Notes: generated by a model from the letters alone, not told the origin. A stretch of DNA of 64,000 nt from Bacteroidota bacterium (GCA_023475265.1 JAMCWE010000022.1:1-64000), one strand, 5' to 3'. Positions 45,498 through 54,750 are shown, numbered from the stretch's first letter. Translations and numbers: made by a program.

Positions 45498-46756
45498 AAG
45501 TAATTACTAAAATTCTCATAGCTCTCTTTACTATATTACTTACTGAAGAAATCCTTGCACAGGATCCTTTTAATCCTCCGCTTGCAAAAGAAGTTTGGAG
45601 TGAACCTGTCAGAGTAGATTCTTTTGCATTACCTGGCCATTATGAAGCTGAGTTATCATTAACTAATTCTATGGATACAATTTATTTCTTTAGAGATGCT
45701 GATATTTTTAGCTCGGTATTGCATAATAATATATGGTCGTCTCCTAAAAAATTAATTAGTTACATAAATGATGGTAGCCCTTTAAGAAGTCCTGTTATTA
45801 GTAAAGATAGTAAACGATTATACTTTAGCAAATGGGGCGGGTATGGTGCATGGGATTTATACTGCAGTTATTGGGATAGCACAACAAATGATTGGGAACC
45901 TGCACTTAATTTAGGACCGAATATTAATTCTTATTCGGGAGAATATTATGCATACGAATTAAGCCCTGACACTCTTTATTGTATAAATGACAGGTGGGCA
46001 GGGATGGGAGTTTGTATTTATAAAAAGGACAGCTTGACAAAAGATTGGAAAATAATCGATAGCTCAAATTATAATCATCCTTTGGGAGCTGGAGACATTA
46101 GGGGATTAAGTATAACTTCAGATAGAAAGAAAGCCTATTTCAGTCGCTATATATCAGCTTATGATCATACAGGAGATTCACTTCAATCACAATTGTATGT
46201 AACCTATTGGGATAAATTAAATAATAGGTGGGGTGATGTCTACGAATTGAATATTAATTCAAAAGCATATCAGATAAAAGTTAGCGATACTTGGTCATAT
46301 TGGATTGGGGGATGGGATGAATATCCGTGGATATCCCCAGATGGAAAAACTTTATACTTTGTTTCTAATAGAGATGCTGCAAGGAAGGATACTAATCATC
46401 CAAGCCCAGACATTTATATTAGTCATTTAATAGTTGATGACCACGGTGACACGGTTACTGCAATAAACGATAGGGGTAATATTCCTTATAATTATAATCT
46501 TAAGTTATTCCCTAACTACCCCAATCCATTTAATCCCTCAACCACAATAAAGTATATCATCTCAAAATATTCTCATGTTTCTCTTAAAGTTTACGATTTA
46601 TTGGGAAGAGAAGTCCAAACATTAGTAAGCGAAGAAAAACCTGCCGGCGAATATCAAACTATCTTTAGTGCTACAAACCTTTCAAGCGGTGTTTACTTTT
46701 ATATATTAAAGGCAGACGGATATTCTGCAAGCAGAAAATTAATATTATTAAAATAA
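45494..46756 (+). CDS. Secreted PD40/TolB-like beta-propeller protein with T9SS tail, CTG start
   Basis: The ORF track begins at ATG 45671, but the frame stays open upstream to CTG 45494, giving KVITKILIALFTILLTEEILAQDPF, a signal peptide ending in AQ like its neighbours. AGGA lies eight bases before the CTG, and CTGA overlaps the previous stop. This makes 420 aa. Repeats such as SPVISKDSKRLYFSKWGG, ELSPDTLYCINDRW and WISPDGKTLYFVSNRD are PD40 propeller blades. A T9SS sorting domain ends it. Role unknown, likely surface binding. Confidence 0.75.
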   Translation: MKVITKILIALFTILLTEEILAQDPFNPPLAKEVWSEPVRVDSFALPGHYEAELSLTNSMDTIYFFRDADIFSSVLHNNIWSSPKKLISYINDGSPLRSPVISKDSKRLYFSKWGGYGAWDLYCSYWDSTTNDWEPALNLGPNINSYSGEYYAYELSPDTLYCINDRWAGMGVCIYKKDSLTKDWKIIDSSNYNHPLGAGDIRGLSITSDRKKAYFSRYISAYDHTGDSLQSQLYVTYWDKLNNRWGDVYELNINSKAYQIKVSDTWSYWIGGWDEYPWISPDGKTLYFVSNRDAARKDTNHPSPDIYISHLIVDDHGDTVTAINDRGNIPYNYNLKLFPNYPNPFNPSTTIKYIISKYSHVSLKVYDLLGREVQTLVSEEKPAGEYQTIFSATNLSSGVYFYILKADGYSASRKLILLK

Positions 46757-46781
46757 TATTGACAGGTTCAATATGAAAAAG
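46514..46781 (+). repeat. Duplicated sorting-domain cassette, copy 1
   Basis: 268 bp nearly identical to 47256-47523 at a constant offset of 742 bp, with about fourteen mismatches and no indels. It includes the T9SS tail coding sequence, stop, intergenic spacer, ribosome site and the first codons of the next gene. Confidence 0.9.
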
Positions 46782-47498
46782 TACTATTACTTTTCGTTAT
46801 TTTTTTGTTTTTCCTTCAATCTCACATGGGCGCAACAAATAGCTGTTGATAAGGATAGCTTGAAAATATTTGGCAGGGGCGATACACTTTATGTTTATAA
46901 TATTGATGACTCTACACTTACAATAAATTCTCTTTATTCTGTTAATCCAATATACGGATATTGGCTAACTATTTCGACAAAAGATTCTTCATTTCCATAT
47001 TATTTTGCCCATAATTATAAAAGACCCTTAGAGTTAAAATTAAGAAATAACGAAGCAATTAAATTCATTTTTGAGCGAGTAGATTTATGTACTGCTTGTA
47101 AGAGAAGTTCAACAAATGAATATTTTAGAGATACGGTAAAGTTAATATCTAATTCTAAACAAAACGACACGTTGCTTCTATTTGTTGAAGGTGATGGAAT
47201 TCTCTCATCCATTAATAATGAAAATAATTTATCTTTTGAATATATATTATATCAAAACTACCCCAATCCATTTAACCCCTCAACCACAATAAAGTATATC
47301 ATCTCAAAATATTCTCATGTTTCTCTTAAAGTTTACGATTTATTGGGAAGAGAAGTCCAAACATTAGTAAGCGAAGAAAAACCTGCCGGCAAATATCAAA
47401 CTATCTTTAATGCTACAAACCTTTCAAGCGGTGTTTACATATACGTATTAAGGACAGAAGGATATTCTGCAAGCAGAAAGTTAATATTATTAAAATAA
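46773..47498 (+). CDS. Small secreted protein with T9SS tail
   Basis: 241 aa. Signal peptide (YYYFSLFFCFSFNLTWAQ), a domain of about 130 residues with a short repeat-free beta-rich pattern (DSLKIFGRGDTLYVYNIDDSTLTINSLYSV), reminiscent of Ig-like/ASPM-type segments but not assignable, then a sorting domain almost identical at DNA level to that of the gene upstream. Start ATG 46773 lies inside the duplicated cassette. T9SS cargo of unknown function. Confidence 0.7.
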   Translation: MKKYYYFSLFFCFSFNLTWAQQIAVDKDSLKIFGRGDTLYVYNIDDSTLTINSLYSVNPIYGYWLTISTKDSSFPYYFAHNYKRPLELKLRNNEAIKFIFERVDLCTACKRSSTNEYFRDTVKLISNSKQNDTLLLFVEGDGILSSINNENNLSFEYILYQNYPNPFNPSTTIKYIISKYSHVSLKVYDLLGREVQTLVSEEKPAGKYQTIFNATNLSSGVYIYVLRTEGYSASRKLILLK

Positions 47499-47523
47499 TA
47501 TTGGGAGGTACAATATGAAAAAA
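47256..47523 (+). repeat. Duplicated sorting-domain cassette, copy 2
   Basis: Second copy. Its final part (ribosome site and ATGAAAAA) no longer leads into a gene: it reads ATGAAAAAACCAATATAG, a five-codon dead end at 47515-47532. This is a scar of a deleted or displaced third gene. Confidence 0.85.
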
Positions 47524-47578
47524 CCAATATAGAACTGCAATAATAAAAAAATCCCTTTACCTATTTAGGAGAATAAAT

Positions 47579-48451
47579 ATGAAAAAAATAATTGTAATAT
47601 CTGTTTTTGCAACTGTAATTGTCTTTGCACAAGGACCCAATCCATACAGCTTCTTCCCTTCTTCTGTTGGGAATGTGTGGGAATATAGTACAACTGGTGG
47701 TTTAGAGAGATATGAAATTATTTCAACATCTGTTGATTCAATGGGAAATAAAATAATTTTTTTTAATCATGGCACATATGTATTAGACACACTCTTGCAT
47801 GTATATAAGTATCCCTTTAGCCTCAACTGGTTGTATTATAAACTTGATGCCGATTCAGGCGAATCTTGGATTGTTCAAACTAACATTAACAATCAAGATA
47901 CAACCTACACATTAGCTAAGGTTACAGAAAAGTTCCCAGCATTAGTATTTGGAGATACCACAATAGTAATGGGAATTCGATATTATCTTCAACAGCGAGA
48001 CACAATAATAGATTCAGTAGATGAAAGTTATCCTGGACAAAGTTGGATAGATTACCTTGCTGCCGGTATTGGACTTATCGAACAATGGGATATTGAACTC
48101 GGACCAACAATGGTATTAAGAGGCTGCATTATTGATGGCGATACCTTAGGTTATATAACATCTATACAGAATAATTCTGATATGCCGTTAACTTACAAAC
48201 TGTATCAAAACTATCCTAATCCATTTAATCCAATAACAAAAATAAGATACACTTTAGCTAAACCTGACTATGTAAGGATAATTGTCTACTCAATTTTAGG
48301 AAAGGAGGTAAAAGTACTGATAGACAAATATCAATCATCCGGTGAACATGAAGTTGAATTCAATGCTGAAAATCTACCAAGCGGTGTTTATATATATTCT
48401 TTAATTAGCAGTCGTTTTTCTTCGCATAGAAAAATGATTTACTTAAAATAA
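47579..48451 (+). CDS. Small secreted protein with T9SS tail
   Basis: 290 aa. Signal peptide (IIVISVFATVIVFAQ), then NPYSFFPSSVGNVWEYSTTGGLERYEI, a start seen in many secreted proteins of this group that precede a lipocalin-like beta barrel of about 180 residues, then [16 protein letters not shown] and a T9SS tail. Good SD (AGGAG, seven bases, ATG). Its sorting tail differs clearly from the cassette shared by the two genes before it. Function unknown. Confidence 0.7.
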   Translation: MKKIIVISVFATVIVFAQGPNPYSFFPSSVGNVWEYSTTGGLERYEIISTSVDSMGNKIIFFNHGTYVLDTLLHVYKYPFSLNWLYYKLDADSGESWIVQTNINNQDTTYTLAKVTEKFPALVFGDTTIVMGIRYYLQQRDTIIDSVDESYPGQSWIDYLAAGIGLIEQWDIELGPTMVLRGCIIDGDTLGYITSIQNNSDMPLTYKLYQNYPNPFNPITKIRYTLAKPDYVRIIVYSILGKEVKVLIDKYQSSGEHEVEFNAENLPSGVYIYSLISSRFSSHRKMIYLK

Positions 48452-48471
48452 TTATAAAGAGAGGTATGAAA

Positions 48472-51400
48472 ATGAAAAAATTATTTTTTCTTTTGTTTGT
48501 CTTAATCCCTTTATTATTAACTCACGCTGATATTGGGGATGAAATTGATAATTGTACATCATCACCATCATTCGTTTGGAACGGCGAAATAGGAGGGTTA
48601 TATCTTCCTTCAGAAGGCGCAATTAAAGTCTTATTTATATTTGCACAGTTTCCTGACGATAATTTTGCCGGCAATTCAAGCTGGTACTTAGGACAGGCTC
48701 CAGCCAATATGAATAGCTGGGTTGATGAAACATGGAGTAGTAGCCCAACACAAAATTCAATAACAGATTATTTTAATGTAATGTCATGGGACCATACAAC
48801 GAATACTGCTAAATTAAAATTTACTGGTAAGTCTTTTTCAGTAGTTACACCTCATACTAGGCAGTGGTATTTAGATAATCATAAACAATACGGAGATATT
48901 AATAAAGAAATTATACAACAATTAGATACCGATCCGACATGGAGTTTTGCACAATTTGATAATTGGCATTATAATTCAAATTTTAGTTTCACAAACAGCC
49001 CTGATGGCATTGTTGAAATGGTTATTGTTATATGGAGGAATATTGCAAATGAATTTTCAACAAAACATGATAAGGATAGCATATATTCAGCTTTAAATAT
49101 GGGGCGTTGGGGTGATTTGGGAGGAAGTAATTTTACAGTGGATGGAGGAGCCAGAACAATAAAAACGGGTTATGGAGGCGGGGGCGGGGGCGCAACTATA
49201 TGCGATTGGTACTCAGCAGACATGTTTCGTTTCAGTATTCATGAATTTTCTCATTACTTATTGGGTGATAATACTTATCATAATGGTTTTGGTTTTTGGG
49301 CAATGCTTTCTGGGTATGAACCACGTTCCTACATGATAAATTCTTATGAACGGTACCGACTTGGATGGGGAAATATAATTAATTTAAGTAATACTGGCTC
49401 AAATATTTTAAATGAACCCCTTACCGATTTTATTACTACTGGTAAAGCATATAGAATAGAGATAGATGCATCAACAAATCAATACTTTTACATTGAAAAC
49501 CATCAGAAAATTTCTTATTGGGACAAATGCTCTGGCGATTCATATCCTGATGATAAAGGAATATTTATAATGAGGCAAGATAGAGGTGGTTCTTCCAATT
49601 TGCAAGCTGCAGATTGGATGTACATGATACCGGCAGATGGTAGATATAACTGGAGTGTAAACCAATATGTGTATCCGGATTATTACCCGGCTGGTGTTCC
49701 TGTTTTCAAGAAGCTGGAAGAGAATCATATAACGGGTTATGATGAACTACAACCTATACCATTTACTTATCAGGGCGTTCCAAAATCTCCTTTTGAAGTT
49801 TTGTTTCTTGAAGACCCAATTACCGGTCAGTCAATAGAACATACAGCTCGAAATGGTTTTGGTCATGATGCATTTCGAATTGGTTATAAAACTGAATTTT
49901 ATCCTTGGTCAAATCCTAACAATCAAAAAGCAAATCAAAGTACAACAAATATTGGTATTAAAGTAAATAGCATTAACGGTAGTACAATAAACATAGATAT
50001 TTATCGAGATTGTAATGAATATAATATTACACGCAATGCTACTTTGGCTCCCGGAACTTGGAATATCAATCAAAATGTTACCGTAAATAGTGGCGTTAGC
50101 TTGACCATTCAGCCGGGTACAAATTTGGTCTTTACCAACGGTGCTTCTTTAATTGTAAACGGTAACTTAAATATATCAGGAACAAGTGCATCAAATGTTG
50201 TACTTGATTTTGTTTCTCCCTCTACATCCCCAATAAATTGTATTTGGGCATACGCAGGCAGCCAGATAAATATTGATTATGCGGAAATTAAAAACGCCGC
50301 ACTTGCAATATGGGCAAGCGATGCCGAAGTTCATATTGATCACAGTAATTTACACAATATGATCAAACCCGTCTATTTCTATAATTTACTCTCCAATTCT
50401 TACGGAAGTACCATAAAAAATACGTACATAAAAAACTCTTCATACGAAGGAGTTTGGCTTCGTAATTCTTCAACTTATTTGGAGAACAATAAAATAACAA
50501 ATAATTCCGGCGAGGGTCTCCGACTATCATCTTACAGCGATCCGGTTTTACTAAGGAATACTATAGAAAATAACCGTAACGGAATAACTGTGCAGGTAAA
50601 TTGTACACCTGCACTATCGGGATTCAATTTAATAGATGGTAACACCTATTATGGTATTTATGCCAATAATTACGGAATAGTTCTGGCAGATCAAGGTTTT
50701 AATACATTTCAAATAACAAACGGATATAATGTTTACTTATCTTTTTATTCTCAGACATATGCTTCTGAAAATTATTGGGGAGTTTATCCGCCTGATGTAA
50801 ACAAATTTTATGCTGATGGAACAAGTTTCCTGGATTACAGTACCCCCTTACCCAGCAATCCCGGTTCAGGCTCAAACCTTCCGAAAGCAGGGCAGCAATC
50901 GGACTTACATTTAGCATACAATAATATAATAGAAGGGAATTACAGTGATGCTGAAAAACTATTTAAAAAAATAATAAATGAAAAATTCAATGACAAAGAA
51001 GCCAGATATGCTCTAAGCGGATTAGCTGCATGTTATAGAAAAAGCAAGAAAGACGGGTTTAAGAAGTATTTGGAAGATGAATTAAAACCAAAATTTAACA
51101 ATACAAAAAATGATCTTTATATGCTCTATTTGGAACTTGATTCATATTACTTAACACAAGAAGGGAAATATAATGAAGCGCTTGATAATCTAAAATTAAT
51201 ACGTGATAATTACCCGCTTGATAGCGAAACGAGGAAAGAATTGAATTTCCAGGAGGGTGTGATAAACTTAGTATATAAAGATAATGCGGAAGGAGCGAAA
51301 TCAATATTCGATAAAATTAAGAATGATTACCCTGACGAAAGGACAAAATTTGATGTTGACATTTTGTTGGCAGCATATAATAACGGTGGTTGCTCTTTGC

Positions 51401-51741
51401 TTAAAAATGGGAACCTTAAAAATAATTTGGATGAAAGCTTTGGCCGGAAAGAAGAGGTACCTGTTGAGTACGGGTTATATCAGAATTACCCCAACCCATT
51501 CAACCCAACAACAGCGATCCGCTATCAGCTTTCAGCGGACAGCTATGTTACTCTAAAAATTTACGACGAACTTGGACGAGAAGTAAAAACTCTTGTAAAT
51601 CAATATCAAGATAAAGGAAGATATGATATAAATTTCAATGCAAGCAATCTTGCAAGTGGAATTTATTTCTATCAACTGCATGCATCTACAGGCTCGGTAC
51701 AAAGCTTTGTTTCAACAAAAAAGATGCTGCTTTTAAAATAG
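48472..51741 (+). CDS. Secreted M6-like metalloprotease with beta-helix, TPR and T9SS tail
   Basis: The ORF begins at ATG 48466, but GAGAGG is only one base before it; ATG 48472 has correct spacing and gives 1089 aa. Signal peptide (KLFFLLFVLIPLLLTHA). The metalloprotease part has the zinc motif HEFSHYLLGD at residues 257-266 and a likely Met-turn FWAMLSG. Residues about 510-770 are right-handed beta-helix repeats (YLENNKITNNSGEGLRLSS). About 800-960 resembles TPR helices (YALSGLAACYRKSKKDGF). The T9SS tail closes it. Probably a large cell-surface or released protease, last in the cargo run. Confidence 0.75.
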   Translation: MKKLFFLLFVLIPLLLTHADIGDEIDNCTSSPSFVWNGEIGGLYLPSEGAIKVLFIFAQFPDDNFAGNSSWYLGQAPANMNSWVDETWSSSPTQNSITDYFNVMSWDHTTNTAKLKFTGKSFSVVTPHTRQWYLDNHKQYGDINKEIIQQLDTDPTWSFAQFDNWHYNSNFSFTNSPDGIVEMVIVIWRNIANEFSTKHDKDSIYSALNMGRWGDLGGSNFTVDGGARTIKTGYGGGGGGATICDWYSADMFRFSIHEFSHYLLGDNTYHNGFGFWAMLSGYEPRSYMINSYERYRLGWGNIINLSNTGSNILNEPLTDFITTGKAYRIEIDASTNQYFYIENHQKISYWDKCSGDSYPDDKGIFIMRQDRGGSSNLQAADWMYMIPADGRYNWSVNQYVYPDYYPAGVPVFKKLEENHITGYDELQPIPFTYQGVPKSPFEVLFLEDPITGQSIEHTARNGFGHDAFRIGYKTEFYPWSNPNNQKANQSTTNIGIKVNSINGSTINIDIYRDCNEYNITRNATLAPGTWNINQNVTVNSGVSLTIQPGTNLVFTNGASLIVNGNLNISGTSASNVVLDFVSPSTSPINCIWAYAGSQINIDYAEIKNAALAIWASDAEVHIDHSNLHNMIKPVYFYNLLSNSYGSTIKNTYIKNSSYEGVWLRNSSTYLENNKITNNSGEGLRLSSYSDPVLLRNTIENNRNGITVQVNCTPALSGFNLIDGNTYYGIYANNYGIVLADQGFNTFQITNGYNVYLSFYSQTYASENYWGVYPPDVNKFYADGTSFLDYSTPLPSNPGSGSNLPKAGQQSDLHLAYNNIIEGNYSDAEKLFKKIINEKFNDKEARYALSGLAACYRKSKKDGFKKYLEDELKPKFNNTKNDLYMLYLELDSYYLTQEGKYNEALDNLKLIRDNYPLDSETRKELNFQEGVINLVYKDNAEGAKSIFDKIKNDYPDERTKFDVDILLAAYNNGGCSLLKNGNLKNNLDESFGRKEEVPVEYGLYQNYPNPFNPTTAIRYQLSADSYVTLKIYDELGREVKTLVNQYQDKGRYDINFNASNLASGIYFYQLHASTGSVQSFVSTKKMLLLK

Positions 51742-51759
51742 TATCAAATGATAATTATT

Positions 51760-51788
51760 GTAAAGACGTTGCACTGCAACGTCTCTAC
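51760..51788. repeat. Palindromic extragenic repeat (GTARAGACGTTGCA family)
   Basis: GTAAAGACGTTGCA and TGCAACGTCTCTAC form a near-perfect 14-bp palindrome just after the metalloprotease gene. It may double as a terminator-like hairpin. Related to 35734-35782. Confidence 0.75.
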
Positions 51789-51867
51789 AAAAATATATTC
51801 TTCAAACATTCTAAATTTTAAAATACCCAACCCGGTTTAACTCGGGCGGGGAATTTTATTTTTTTAA

Positions 51868-52572
51868 TTACTGCTGTGGTGTGGTACTATTTGCGGCGGG
51901 CGGATTTTCATCCTTGCTATCGTGCCTTACGCCTGTGTTGACAAGCTTACGCGCTACAAAATATCCAGATGCTAGTTCCGGCTTCTTAAGCTTTAATGTG
52001 TTTATGTGTTTGTCCTCTTCTTCCCACAATGCCAGCAGCTCAGTATATAATTTTTCAAGCTTAGCAGTCTCTTCTGTGCTGAGCTTTCTGCTGCTTCCCG
52101 CATCTCCAATTGAATCTTTATATTCTTCTGCAAGCGCTTTGTGCTCGGTTATTTCCTCAGGTGTAATATCATAATCATCAAGCACGGCCTTGTTTTCATC
52201 GGCAAGCTTGTTTATCTCAAGCGCCGCATTGTACAGGTTATCTTCTCTCATACCGCTGAAGCCCGATTCTGTTGTATCTGTATTTTCAGCCAAATCAGTA
52301 ATTGAGTTGGCAGTTGCGTATGAATGCAGCGATGAGGCAAAGTTATAAGTAATTTCCTCCAGCTTTGCCCTTAATGAATTTTTTGTGGTTGTCTTACCGG
52401 ATTTAATTGTGCCCTTGCCGCTTTGCAATTCCTCTATTTCTTTCAGCTTTTGCTCAATACGGGTTTTTGTGGCAAGTATTATTGCAGGCTTTACGATCAA
52501 TGCTGCAATGGAAGTAAGGTATGCTAAGACCGCTAAGGTCATGTGATACCAGGTGCTTTGTTTATCGTTCAT
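51868..52572 (-). CDS. Hypothetical helical protein, possibly membrane-anchored
   Basis: 234 aa, not recognised as a named family. Residues 9-32 are hydrophobic (YHMTLAVLAYLTSIAALIVKPAIILA), the rest is charged and helical, ending in GYFVARKLVNTGVRHDSKDENPPAANSTTPQQ. It resembles, from memory, a group of about 230-aa orphan Bacteroidota proteins with a conserved AR-IV-G-R end. The gene is visibly richer in G+C than its neighbours and has an ideal AGGAGG ribosome site, unlike most genes here, so transfer is possible. It stands alone, 100 bp from the second 21-bp array. Confidence 0.6.
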   Translation of the reverse strand: MNDKQSTWYHMTLAVLAYLTSIAALIVKPAIILATKTRIEQKLKEIEELQSGKGTIKSGKTTTKNSLRAKLEEITYNFASSLHSYATANSITDLAENTDTTESGFSGMREDNLYNAALEINKLADENKAVLDDYDITPEEITEHKALAEEYKDSIGDAGSSRKLSTEETAKLEKLYTELLALWEEEDKHINTLKLKKPELASGYFVARKLVNTGVRHDSKDENPPAANSTTPQQ

Positions 52573-52674
52573 TTTACTATCCTCCTATTATTATTGATTG
52601 TTAATTATTCCCTCATTGTAAGGGACGAAGTTCGATTTTTAATCAATTTTAAGCTTTTTACTATTAACAACTCT
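52573..52674. other. Leader of the orphan gene
   Basis: AT-rich; contains the AGGAGG ribosome site of the 234-aa gene at its edge. No sigma-54 spacing or hairpin was seen. Confidence 0.4.
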
Positions 52675-53073
52675 CATAAAACTACAGCCGTCATGCATTT
52701 TACTGTCGCGTGGGCTCATTTTTCGCCTGTCACCGTGCATTTGATCACGGTAAATGTGCGTTTGATTACAGTCGTGACGTATTGTTTTTCCGTCGATTAT
52801 CATTTATTCTCCGTCAATTTGCACCTAATCACAGTCAGCTAGTATTTGGATATAGTTCATGCTCATTTTTTAAACGTAAGATTACATTTATCGCACGTAA
52901 GTTTTCATTTAGCTCCTGTCATTCTTCATTTTTCTTAAGTCGGAAATCATTTAACTCGAGCCGGACTTCATTCAGCAAAAGTAAATTGTCTTCCGGCGTA
53001 AGTGAGCGGGCATTTAACCTAAGCCGGCAAGCATTTTTAAAAAGTAAATACACTTCCATCGATTGCATAAGAA
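52675..53073 (+). repeat. Array of 18-19 degenerate 21-bp repeats (CATTT-N7-G type)
   Basis: Eighteen consecutive units (a nineteenth at 53053-53073) all exactly 21 nt. CATTT or a close variant stands at positions 1-5. G at position 13 is present in essentially every unit, followed by T or C. The bases between differ almost completely from unit to unit and there is no indel in nearly 400 bp. One plus-strand frame (GTG 52710 to TAA 53084) is open throughout and reads as heptads SFNSSRT, AFNLSRQ, AFLKSKY. Other frames also show heptads but with stops. Either a fast-evolving heptapeptide-repeat coding region or a DNA-binding array phased at two helical turns. Confidence 0.85.
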
Positions 53074-53084
53074 CAATTTATTAA

Positions 53085-53292
53085 CTCTAAAAAACTAACA
53101 AATACACCTGGATAAAATAAGTTGGAATGTTAAATTTTCCCCATCCCAATTTACAATCAAAACTTAAGGTTATGTTTTTTATTAATCAAGCTGTTGTAGG
53201 ATTTTTTTCAACTCCCCAGCTGTTTCATCGGAAATAACTTCTGCCTTCAATATTCTTTATTCGATGTTCGTTATTCAAAAACAAATTCCGAA
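53085..53292. other. Intergenic DNA downstream of the response regulator
   Basis: AT-rich. On the minus strand a short frame ends ...KAEVISDETAGELKKILQQLD-stop after TTG; it may be the C-terminal remnant of a lost gene, but nothing supports expression. No other feature seen. Confidence 0.3.
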
Positions 53293-54750
53293 TTACTTCA
53301 GTCCCAGTTCCTTTGCCATTCTATAATAATTTGACGGCGCTAAGCCAAGCTTTTTTGCCGCTTCGGTATCCGAGGAAGAATTTTTCCGGATGTAAACAAA
53401 ATATTTTTCTCTAACTGTTTTTTCCATCTGCGATAGCGGAAACTCGTTCTCTTTAAATAATGCTTCGAACGAATCTGCAAAATGGTCTTCGCTTTCATCA
53501 AAAAAAGCGCCCAGAGCACGCTTAGTATTTTGTTCGTCAATTACTGCGCTGTCCACAAACAACATTCTCTGAACTACATTTTTCAGTTCCCTAACATTTC
53601 CTGGCCACGAATAATTTATCAGCAGCTCCAATGCCTGTGAATTAATTGACGGCTTCTCTTTGCCCATGCTCTGGCTGTAAAAAGTTAAAAAGTGATCGAT
53701 CAAAACCGGGATGTCGGTTTTTCTTTCTTTCAAATCTGGAACTTTTATATAAATAACATTCAGCCGGTAATAAAGGTCTTCGCGGAAACGTTTGGCTTTT
53801 ACTTCTTCCTCAATGTTTCTGTTTGTCGCTGCAATAATTCTGATGTTTACTTTTACTTTTTCTGTGCGCCCGATTTTCTCAAGCTCGCCTTCCTGAATAA
53901 CGCGTAGAAGCTTAACCTGTGCGGAAAGGGGGAGCTCGGTTATCTCATCGAGAAAAACAGTTCCGTTGTGCGCAATTTCGAAAAGCCCGGGCTTGCGTTT
54001 ATCTGCGCCGGTAAACGATCCTTTTTCATAACCGAATAATTCACTTTCAATTAATTCCTCCGGAACGCTTCCGCAATTTATGGTAACAAAGTTTTCAAAC
54101 TTTCTGTCGCTCTTGTAATGAATGTTGTAAGCCACAAGCTCTTTACCGGTTCCGGAAGAGCCGCTGATTAAAATGTTCACATCGCTCTGTGCATATTTTA
54201 TTATTTCATTCTTCAAATGTTGAACGGAAGAAGACTCGCCGATAATTCTTTTTTGAAATAAAATATCCTCAACATTTTTTATCAGCTTCTGGTTTGATCT
54301 TATCCAGGCTTTTTCAATTCTTGATTTTTCGCTGGCGTTCAAAATGCTTAAGATAAAATCGGTCGGCTGATAAATATAATCTTCAATATCGCCGGGATAT
54401 TTTGTGCAATACCAAAACGCTCCTGCTTTCATCAAGCGCTGCGCAAAATTATAATCGGTTATATTAATCGTCATCTTGGTAATTACAACAATTTGTATCG
54501 ATGGTTCAATCTCTTTAATTTTTTGAATCAGCTTTTCCCCCATTATTCCGCCGGAAAGATTGAAATCCATTATTATAACGTCAAAGAAAGACAGCTTGGA
54601 TTTAATTAATTCAATCGCGTCATTCCCATCGGAAACAACATCGGTAATGATGATTCTATCTGCAAACGGCTCGATTGTTTTCTTTACACGAATAACATCA
54701 AACTCTTCGTCTTCAACAAGCAAAATATTTATTACATTTTCTGTCGGCAT
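53293..54750 (-). CDS. NtrC-family sigma-54-dependent response regulator
   Basis: 485 aa. Receiver domain at residues 1-125 with phospho-acceptor D62 (VIIMDFNLSGG). AAA+ domain at about 170-400 with Walker A GSSGTGKE, the sigma-54 contact loop GSFTGA (usual form GAFTGA), Walker B GTVFLDEITELP and arginine-finger region FREDLYYRLNV. C-terminal Fis-type helix-turn-helix EAAKKLGLAPSNYYRMAKELGL. It activates sigma-54 promoters when phosphorylated, presumably by the adjacent kinase. Such promoters lie ahead of the GH5 and pilin-like genes here. SD AAGGG before ATG 54750. Confidence 0.95.
   Translation of the reverse strand: MPTENVINILLVEDEEFDVIRVKKTIEPFADRIIITDVVSDGNDAIELIKSKLSFFDVIIMDFNLSGGIMGEKLIQKIKEIEPSIQIVVITKMTINITDYNFAQRLMKAGAFWYCTKYPGDIEDYIYQPTDFILSILNASEKSRIEKAWIRSNQKLIKNVEDILFQKRIIGESSSVQHLKNEIIKYAQSDVNILISGSSGTGKELVAYNIHYKSDRKFENFVTINCGSVPEELIESELFGYEKGSFTGADKRKPGLFEIAHNGTVFLDEITELPLSAQVKLLRVIQEGELEKIGRTEKVKVNIRIIAATNRNIEEEVKAKRFREDLYYRLNVIYIKVPDLKERKTDIPVLIDHFLTFYSQSMGKEKPSINSQALELLINYSWPGNVRELKNVVQRMLFVDSAVIDEQNTKRALGAFFDESEDHFADSFEALFKENEFPLSQMEKTVREKYFVYIRKNSSSDTEAAKKLGLAPSNYYRMAKELGLK

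Noticed and set aside
52543-52842. 99-aa plus-strand ORF
   Set aside because: Overlaps the start of the well-supported 234-aa minus-strand gene and then runs through the array; its frame is full of stops further on.
52710-53084. 124-aa heptad-repeat ORF as a confirmed gene
   Set aside because: The frame is open, but it starts at GTG without a Shine-Dalgarno and every frame of a 21-bp array gives heptads. Left unresolved instead of called.
53085-53292. Short minus-strand frame ending KAEVISDETAGELKKILQQLD
   Set aside because: Only about 22 codons from a TTG, preceded by a stop; could be a gene remnant but cannot be supported.
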